DNA of 24,512 nt from a virus: IMG/VR virus record IMGVR_UViG_3300044701_003679, positions 1-24,512 of that record, one strand, 5' to 3'. How positions within the stretch are numbered: the stretch's first letter is position 1; every line of letters starts with the position of its first letter. Of this stretch, positions 20,632 through 24,512 are shown in pieces. A program made the translations under genes and the position numbers. The notes below the pieces were generated by a model, which was not told where the DNA came from, searched no databases, and saw only the letters and a list, made by a program, of their open reading frames with translations.

Positions 20632-20683
20632 GACATCCGAAAGTCGACGAAAGAGGGCGACGGACTGAAAAACAGTACCCCAC

Positions 20684-20715
20684 AAAATCGCGCGCTAGAT
20701 GTAGAAACTAGCGCG
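20684..20715 (-). terminator. Probable intrinsic terminator after the DUF932 gene
   Basis: On the minus strand, CGCGCTAG and CTAGCGCG form a perfect 8-bp stem with a 9-nt loop starting 10 nt after the DUF932 stop, followed by CGATTTTGTG. The U-tract is short, so termination may be partial. Confidence 0.55.
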
Positions 20716-20724
20716 ACTAACGGT

Positions 20725-21801
20725 TTATACGAGTGCCAGACAGGCTTCTCGGGCTCGGGCAATTCGTCGAGATGCGTCACCACCCCACAGGGACTCGAGG
20801 CGGGCACGGGCGCGCTCGGTTTCGTCCTTCGCACGGCCGGCGTCGTGGGTCTCGAACTGGGTGATGGCGTTGAACAGGCCGTAGGCCGTGCCAGGGATCC
20901 CCTGGATTGAGCGGATGCCCAGGCCCGTGTCACCGGTGTAGTGGCTGCGGATGATTCCGATCTCGGGGAGGTCGTTCAGCGCGCGGTCTCGTTTATCGCC
21001 GGTGACCTTGTCCTTGATAGGGATGGCGAGCTTGTCGGCGTAGGTGGCTTCGAGAACGCGGCGGGCGACCTCGGCTGTGAGCTTGGTGTGGGCCAGGTCG
21101 CGGAGCTCGTCGATGGAGCGCCGGAACGACTGGCGTTCGAGATCGATGAGATGCGGCAGCCGCTCTGCAAATCCGGTGACGGAGGTTGTGTGCTTCATGC
21201 GCAGGCCGTGTCCTTCGTTGGAGGCGCGCGTCGCTGCTTTGCCGGTGAGGTAGCTGAGCTGATTGGCGCAGGCCAGGCGGACGTCGGAGAAGAACACCCC
21301 GAAGGAGCTGGAGCCGTCGAAGGAGTTGAAGGCGTGGAGGTAGCGGCGGACGCGGTCGCCGGGGACGACTTCGTCCTCGACGCGGATCGAGGCGGTGGCG
21401 AAGACTTTGCGGCCGTCGCGGATTGAGAGAACGTTCTCGATCTCGATGTCCTCGCGCAGGTAGTCGAGGAGGTTGATCAGCGAGGAGTTCTGGACCGGGG
21501 TGTAGCCCGAGCCGTGGATGCCGAGGAGCTGGTTGGTGTCGCTGCGGACGATGGAGCAGTGCTCGGGGGATTGCATCGGGCCGTCGGGGCCCATGAAGAA
21601 GGCGGGGCGCTTGTCGGCTGACCAGTTGAGGCCGGCGATGGCGAAGGCTTCGGAGGCCGAGGCGTTCTCGGTGATCATCGTGCCGACGCGGCCGATCAGC
21701 GGGTTGACGGCGTAGCCGCGGTCTCGGTAGCGGCCGTAGACCATGGGGCCCTTGCCGTCGGCGGCGTAGGCGGTGGTGACGCGGTTTGCGGTGAAAGTCA
21801 T
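20725..21801 (-). CDS. DUF932 / TIGR03299 phage-plasmid protein
   Basis: The protein has 358 residues from the ATG at 21801 (MTFTANRVTTAYAADGKGPM). A GTG at 21867 would add 22 residues of Arg/His/Ala-rich sequence unlike the family, so the ATG is preferred. The protein follows the TIGR03299 pattern: an N-terminal block with AIAGLNWSADKRP, a central RSDTNQLLGIHGSGYTPVQN, then a helical DNA-contact-like region (RRYLHAFNSFDGSSSFGVFF; SDVRLACANQL). It ends with GTAYGLFNAITQFETHDAGR. Such proteins are widespread in phages and plasmids, and their role is not settled. A promoter candidate lies about 100 bases upstream and a terminator follows, so it may be its own transcription unit. Confidence 0.85.
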   Translation of the reverse strand: MTFTANRVTTAYAADGKGPMVYGRYRDRGYAVNPLIGRVGTMITENASASEAFAIAGLNWSADKRPAFFMGPDGPMQSPEHCSIVRSDTNQLLGIHGSGYTPVQNSSLINLLDYLREDIEIENVLSIRDGRKVFATASIRVEDEVVPGDRVRRYLHAFNSFDGSSSFGVFFSDVRLACANQLSYLTGKAATRASNEGHGLRMKHTTSVTGFAERLPHLIDLERQSFRRSIDELRDLAHTKLTAEVARRVLEATYADKLAIPIKDKVTGDKRDRALNDLPEIGIIRSHYTGDTGLGIRSIQGIPGTAYGLFNAITQFETHDAGRAKDETERARARLESLWGGDASRRIARAREACLALV

Positions 21802-21902
21802 TGCATGGGGTGAGAGAGCAGCGGCGAGCGCTGGGTGGATGAGGGCGCGTTGATGACCGAGGCGCACCCCTCGGGAGGACGGGCGTGCGGCCCACCTAGG
21901 AG

Positions 21903-21931
21903 AAGGTAGAGCGGATGGGGCGAGAGGTCAA
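21903..21931 (-). promoter_or_regulatory. Sigma-70-like promoter candidate for the DUF932 gene
   Basis: On the minus strand, TTGACC (21931-21926) is followed after 17 bases by TACCTT (21908-21903). The -35 matches at five of six positions and the -10 at four of six. Transcription would start near 21896, upstream of both possible DUF932 starts. It overlaps the palindrome at 21913-21938. Confidence 0.5.
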
Positions 21932-21950
21932 CCCATCCAGGACAGGATGG
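21913..21950. promoter_or_regulatory. Overlapping palindromes at the DUF932 promoter (operator or alternative hairpins)
   Basis: On the plus strand, GGATGGG (21913-21919) pairs with CCCATCC (21932-21938), and the same CCATCC (21933-21938) can instead pair with GGATGG (21945-21950). The three elements enclose the TTGACC box. Binding by the adjacent ribbon-helix-helix protein or an attenuator-like switch are both possible; neither is shown. Confidence 0.4.
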
Positions 21951-21956
21951 CGGGTC

Positions 21957-22136
21957 TTAAGCGAATTCGTCCAAGGCGCGCTCCAGGTAGTAGGCCACGC
22001 AGTTGGAAACGGAGCGGCCTTGCTCGCTGGCGAGCTCGTTGACGCGGCTAATCACCGAGTACGGAACCGTGATCGTGATGCGCTGGCTGGCGCGGAATTG
22101 CAGGGGGATGTCCCGCCTGTAAGAGAGGTCAGTCAT
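21957..22136 (-). CDS. Ribbon-helix-helix DNA-binding protein
   Basis: This 59-residue protein starts at the ATG at 22136 (MTDLSYRRDIPLQFRASQRI), overlapping the upstream stop as ATGA. Residues 18-58 fit the CopG/Arc ribbon-helix-helix fold: the DNA-contacting beta strand QRITITVPYS, helix A (VISRVNELASEQG), the turn, and helix B (SVSNCVAYYLERALDEF). Such dimers are small transcription repressors. It is the last gene before the DUF932 promoter and its overlapping palindrome, so that operator is the natural candidate target. Confidence 0.85.
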   Translation of the reverse strand: MTDLSYRRDIPLQFRASQRITITVPYSVISRVNELASEQGRSVSNCVAYYLERALDEFA

Positions 22137-22408
22137 GGAGCGTTGTCGAGTTGTTCGTAGTGCCAGTAGGCCGAGGCCCATTCGGCGTAGTCGGCGTCCT
22201 CGGGGAAGGGGAGGCCGTCCAGCTCCCACTCGGAGGCGTGGACACCGTCGGGTGAGAACCAACCGCCTTCATCGGTGGTCCAGCCGGCGGCGCGGCGGAT
22301 CCGATCAATGCGGTCGTCCTCGGCCATGGCGGCCTCGACGGCGGGGAGGTGGTCGTACCAGTTGGGGCGAGTAGCAAGCTGCGCGAGGTTGAAGGCGGGG
22401 TCAGTCAT
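22133..22408 (-). CDS. Small acidic hypothetical protein
   Basis: This 91-residue protein starts at the ATG at 22408 (MTDPAFNLAQLATRPNWYDH), which shares a base with the upstream stop (TGATG); its end overlaps the regulator gene as ATGA. It is acidic and Trp-rich, with RIRRAAGWTTDEGGWFSPDG and PEDADYAEWASAYWHYEQ. No Cys is present. It is probably a small early phage protein and the family is not recognised. Confidence 0.6.
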   Translation of the reverse strand: MTDPAFNLAQLATRPNWYDHLPAVEAAMAEDDRIDRIRRAAGWTTDEGGWFSPDGVHASEWELDGLPFPEDADYAEWASAYWHYEQLDNAP

Positions 22409-22680
22409 CAATCCACGGAGAGGTGCAGGAGGTGGGCCTCCAGGTATTGCTTCAGGGCGCCGAAGTTGGCGCGGGCTCGGTCGCGCTCGGTGCGGGCCGC
22501 GTTGTAGGCGTAGTCGCCCTGGACGTAGTAGTCGCGGGCGTTGAACTCGATGTCGGCGAAGGCATCGGCGGCCGCGCAGAGCAGCTTGTAAGCGGCGTGG
22601 TAGTCGGCGAAAAGGCGATCTCGGCCGGTGCCGTTGAGGTGGATCGACGGCAGGGGATAGCTGGGGGCTGTGTGGGCCAT
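22408..22680 (-). CDS. Conserved phage protein of unknown function (helical)
   Basis: This 90-residue protein starts MAHTAPSYPLPSIHLNGTGR. It follows a pattern common in phage genomes: HLNGT near the start, a long helix (LFADYHAAYKLLCAAADAF), the motif NARDYYVQGDYAYNAARTER, and a second long helix (RARANFGALKQYLEAHLL). It likely forms a helical hairpin. The role is unknown. It begins 3 nt after the previous stop and is coupled to the next gene by TGATG. Confidence 0.75.
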   Translation of the reverse strand: MAHTAPSYPLPSIHLNGTGRDRLFADYHAAYKLLCAAADAFADIEFNARDYYVQGDYAYNAARTERDRARANFGALKQYLEAHLLHLSVD

Positions 22681-22683
22681 GGG

Positions 22684-22884
22684 TCAGTACTCGGTTTCGT
22701 AGAACCCGGAGCCGGGGGCGTAGTTGGCCAGGACGTGGGCGAAGGCGGCCTCGATGCGGCGCTTGTTGCCGGGGTCGGCGAGGTACCAGGCGCCGGCGAG
22801 GGCTCGGCAGAAGCCGCCGCCGTGGCGCTCCATTGAGGCCACCGTGCGGTGGAGCTGGGTGGGGGAGAGCTGGACGACGGTCAT
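22684..22884 (-). CDS. Small hypothetical protein
   Basis: This 66-residue frame starts at the ATG at 22884 (MTVVQLSPTQLHRTVASMER), overlapping the upstream stop as ATGA. The frame is open much further upstream, but that part is Arg/Pro-rich shadow sequence. It contains a helical GGGFCRALAGAWYLADPGNK and KRRIEAAFAHVLANYAPG. It is one of a series of small early-type genes; the family is not recognised. Confidence 0.6.
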   Translation of the reverse strand: MTVVQLSPTQLHRTVASMERHGGGFCRALAGAWYLADPGNKRRIEAAFAHVLANYAPGSGFYETEY

Positions 22885-23246
22885 GACTCGCTGTGCGTGA
22901 GGGCGACGTAGTAGGTGGGGTCGTTCTGGGCGATGCCTTGCTTCTGCTCCCACTTCTGGGTGACGGCGATGGCCTGCATGTCGCGCTGGGTTTCGGGGCT
23001 GTAGGTCCAGCGGCTGCGGGATTTGAGGGTGCAGCGGATGGGGCCGAGCTCGAGGGTTGCCAGCGATTGGCCGGACATGTGGGTGCGCAGCCAGTCGCGC
23101 TCGGCGTCGTAGAGGGCCGTGAGCTCGGCGATCTGGGCTTGGAGTTCGGCGGCGCGGGTGAGGTGACGGCCGACGTCGCCGCTCGGGACGTAGGCGCGTT
23201 TGCGCCGGACGCTGGGCGCGGGGGCCCGGGTGATGGTGGTTGTCAC
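22881..23246 (-). CDS. Small coiled-coil protein, unknown function
   Basis: The protein has 121 residues and a GTG start at 23246. A basic N-terminus (TRAPAPSVRRKRAYVPSG) is followed by a helix suited to a coiled coil (LTRAAELQAQIAELTALYDAERDWL, in pieces) and then LGPIRCTLKSRSRWTYSPET. The layout faintly recalls Gp157/Gam-like proteins that protect phage DNA from host nucleases, but the match is too weak to name. It ends with YYVALTHSES. Confidence 0.65.
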   Translation of the reverse strand: MTTTITRAPAPSVRRKRAYVPSGDVGRHLTRAAELQAQIAELTALYDAERDWLRTHMSGQSLATLELGPIRCTLKSRSRWTYSPETQRDMQAIAVTQKWEQKQGIAQNDPTYYVALTHSES

Positions 23247-23276
23247 AGCAGTGAGGGATGAGAGGGATGGAGGCGC

Positions 23277-23480
23277 TCAGTCCTCGATGAGGAGCTGGCG
23301 CAAGGTGAAGGGGGCGCCGCGGAGGGCGTAGGCGGCGAGGTGATCGTCGACCTCGGTGGGGTCGTCGATCCAGTGCTCGTGGTCCCAGTCGTCGGAGAGG
23401 AAGTGCCAGACGGGACGGGGCGCGGGCCACGGCGGACCGTCTGGCGGAGCCAGGGAGCGGGGGTCAGGGCAGTAGGTCAT
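23277..23480 (-). CDS. Small acidic hypothetical protein
   Basis: This 67-residue frame starts at the ATG at 23480 (MTYCPDPRSLAPPDGPPWPA), coupled by ATGA to the upstream membrane peptide. It is acidic, with WHFLSDDWDHEHWIDDPTEV, and ends LRQLLIED. The longer upstream frame is shadow sequence. It is not recognised. Confidence 0.6.
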   Translation of the reverse strand: MTYCPDPRSLAPPDGPPWPAPRPVWHFLSDDWDHEHWIDDPTEVDDHLAAYALRGAPFTLRQLLIED

Positions 23481-23614
23481 GGGCCGGGGTAGATGGCAGG
23501 GGTCGGGGGGAGGGTGTTGGTGGGGTGCTGCATTCCGTGGTCGATGGCCATGGCGGCGAGGGCCAGGCCGAGCAGGAAGCCGGTGACGTAGTCGGCGATG
23601 CGCCAGGGAGCCAT
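23477..23614 (-). CDS. Small single-span membrane protein (45 residues)
   Basis: This short frame starts at the ATG at 23614 (MAPWRIADYVTGFLLGLALA) and ends with a Pro/Thr-rich tail (NTLPPTPAIYPGP). Residues 9-24 are a hydrophobic span (YVTGFLLGLALAAMAI). Its stop overlaps the next start as ATGA, as elsewhere in this block, which supports it as real. A small phage membrane protein could act in lysis timing or host interference; nothing in the sequence decides. Confidence 0.6.
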   Translation of the reverse strand: MAPWRIADYVTGFLLGLALAAMAIDHGMQHPTNTLPPTPAIYPGP

Positions 23615-23675
23615 GGGGGGACGGCGACGCTGACAGCGTGGATGGGATCGGGGCATGAGTCAACTCATTCAGGAA

Positions 23676-24380
23676 TCAGTTACGCAAAGCCACGCGGGAA
23701 GCGCGGGAGCCGTGGGCGTGGATCACGACGTTGGCGGTGGCGCCGTCGCAGAGGGTGCAGGCGGCACAGGTGGTTTTGTGGCCGCGCTCGGCAGAGGCGG
23801 CGCAGTGGACGGTGCCGGCCGGGGCGGGGGCGTCGGCGGGAGTGACGAGGAAGGTCGACCAGCCGTGGGCGGTGGCGTCGAGGTAGTCGGCGAAGCCGTC
23901 GCAGCTGGCTTGAAGCACGCCCCGGGCCCAGGCAGCGACGGGGTTGCGCCACTGGTGGGTGTACCCGGTGTGGGCCGCTACGCGGCTGATCAGTGGAAGC
24001 CAGACGTGCTCGGGCACAGCGCATGGGTCACCACCGGAGCCGATGCGGAGGAGCACGTCGTCGAAGTCAGCCGGCGAAGCCGGGGCGTAGCCGGCGCCGT
24101 GGTGCCAGCAGTTCCAGACGGCGAGCGGGGCTTGCCACCAGGAGACGTAGCAGGTGTCGTTGAGGCGGTGGGAGCAGTCGCCGCAGACCGAGCCGCCCTC
24201 GGTGCCGCGGAAGGCGTGGTGCGGGGGGATGTCGGCGCGGAGGATCCAGGTTTGGATCATCGAGCCTGTCTTGGCATTGGCGGTGCGCTCGGCGAAGCCG
24301 GTGGCGATGACGACGATGGGGGCGCCATCGAGCAGGGACGGGCCCTCGTAGAGGACTCGCCCGTTGGGGTTGGTAGCCAT
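23676..24380 (-). CDS. Cys/Trp-rich hypothetical phage protein
   Basis: This 234-residue protein starts MATNPNGRVLYEGPSLLDGA. An N-terminal beta part (PIVVIATGFAERTANAKTGS, then MIQTWILRADIPP) leads to Cys pairs in VCGDCSHRLNDTCYVSWW and VWNCWHHGAG. The C-terminal part has CAACTLCDGATANVVIHAHG, a second Cys group, and a basic end. The order of beta domain, Cys pairs, helical middle and Cys-plus-His end recurs in phage proteins I have seen annotated only as domains of unknown function. Metal binding is likely from the paired Cys; the role is unknown. Confidence 0.75.
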   Translation of the reverse strand: MATNPNGRVLYEGPSLLDGAPIVVIATGFAERTANAKTGSMIQTWILRADIPPHHAFRGTEGGSVCGDCSHRLNDTCYVSWWQAPLAVWNCWHHGAGYAPASPADFDDVLLRIGSGGDPCAVPEHVWLPLISRVAAHTGYTHQWRNPVAAWARGVLQASCDGFADYLDATAHGWSTFLVTPADAPAPAGTVHCAASAERGHKTTCAACTLCDGATANVVIHAHGSRASRVALRN

Positions 24381-24386
24381 AGCAAG

Positions 24387-24512
24387 TCAGTAGGCGTTGA
24401 AGGCGTCTTCGGGGATGCACTCCTCGATGTGGAAGGTGCAGTCCGGGTTGCGGCGGGTTAGGCCGGCGAGTTCCAGCACGAGGTCGGCACGGCTCCACCC
24501 CCAGATGCCGGT
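24387..24512 (-). CDS. C-terminal end of a protein running off the right edge
   Basis: The frame is open from the window edge to the TGA at 24387, giving 41 residues beginning TGIWGWSRADLVLELAGLTR and ending IPEDAFNAY. Two Cys are spaced by eight residues. The next gene starts 6 nt after its stop, so it belongs to the same operon. Too little is visible for a family call. Confidence 0.6.
   Translation of the reverse strand, partial: TGIWGWSRADLVLELAGLTRRNPDCTFHIEECIPEDAFNAY

Noticed and set aside
20177-20683. A 168-residue version of the Csx16-like protein
   Set aside because: The extra N-terminal residues are encoded by the repeat-rich control region and do not look like protein. The family match begins at the ATG at 20470.
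21802-21867. The GTG start of the DUF932 gene at 21867
   Set aside because: It adds 22 Arg/His/Ala-rich residues not typical of the family; the ATG at 21801 gives the expected beginning.
1-24512. tRNA genes, an integrase or an attachment site
   Set aside because: No cloverleaf-like sequence, recombinase motif or flanking direct repeat was noticed by eye. A tRNA scan was not possible here.

Overview
The window is about 24.5 kb of a tailed double-stranded DNA phage, or a prophage not distinguishable from one here. It is GC-rich and almost every gene lies on the minus strand, so the functional order runs from the right edge to the left. The gene set is that of a siphovirus-like phage: terminase, portal, MuF-type head protein, DUF2213 protease/scaffold, capsid cement protein, DUF2184-type capsid protein, connector genes, tail terminator, major tail protein, and the start of a probable tail assembly chaperone. 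No integrase, tRNA or CRISPR array was seen. A picocyanobacterial host (Synechococcus/Cyanobium type) is an inference from the style of the HNH and AP2 proteins and of the Cys/Arg-rich head proteins. It is not proven.

Region 1 (24512 to 16759) holds small, tightly packed accessory or early genes, many joined by ATGA, GTGA or TGATG overlaps. It includes a ribbon-helix-helix regulator, a DUF932/TIGR03299 protein, a zinc-ribbon plus helix-turn-helix protein resembling the NrdR finger, and a dCTP deaminase. It also holds a 97-residue protein that resembles the type III CRISPR accessory family Csx16. Non-coding stretches here carry a promoter overlapped by a palindrome, a TGCATAA repeat cluster, and a strong intrinsic terminator on the plus strand with no obvious gene in front of it.

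Region 2 (16679 to 12077) is the packaging block: small terminase, large terminase, an AP2-domain protein, a convergent plus-strand HNH nuclease, and a DUF1073-type portal with a C-terminal extension. Between portal and HNH lies an AT-rich stretch with 12-bp repeats spaced 21 bp apart.

Region 3 (12077 to 6610) holds head proteins of an unusual kind. A 586-residue protein, a MuF protein, and a series of Arg/Lys-rich proteins carry short cysteine modules followed by hydrophobic segments. The 261-residue gene ends four codons after a GGGAAAG heptamer. The -1 frame from that point is open for a further 290 codons, has no ATG, GTG or TTG for its first 73 codons, and encodes another copy of the same cysteine/hydrophobic module. 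I read this as a probable programmed -1 ribosomal frameshift giving a 548-residue fusion. This is the strongest novel observation in the window.

Region 4 (6613 to 1) starts with a lone plus-strand Cro/CI-like regulator and continues with the capsid and tail genes. The cement and major tail genes have the best ribosome-binding sites, in which the stop codon of the upstream gene is part of the TAAGGAG motif. A clear intrinsic terminator follows the major tail gene, and two stacked hairpins follow the capsid gene. No stretch longer than 300 bases lacks a gene.
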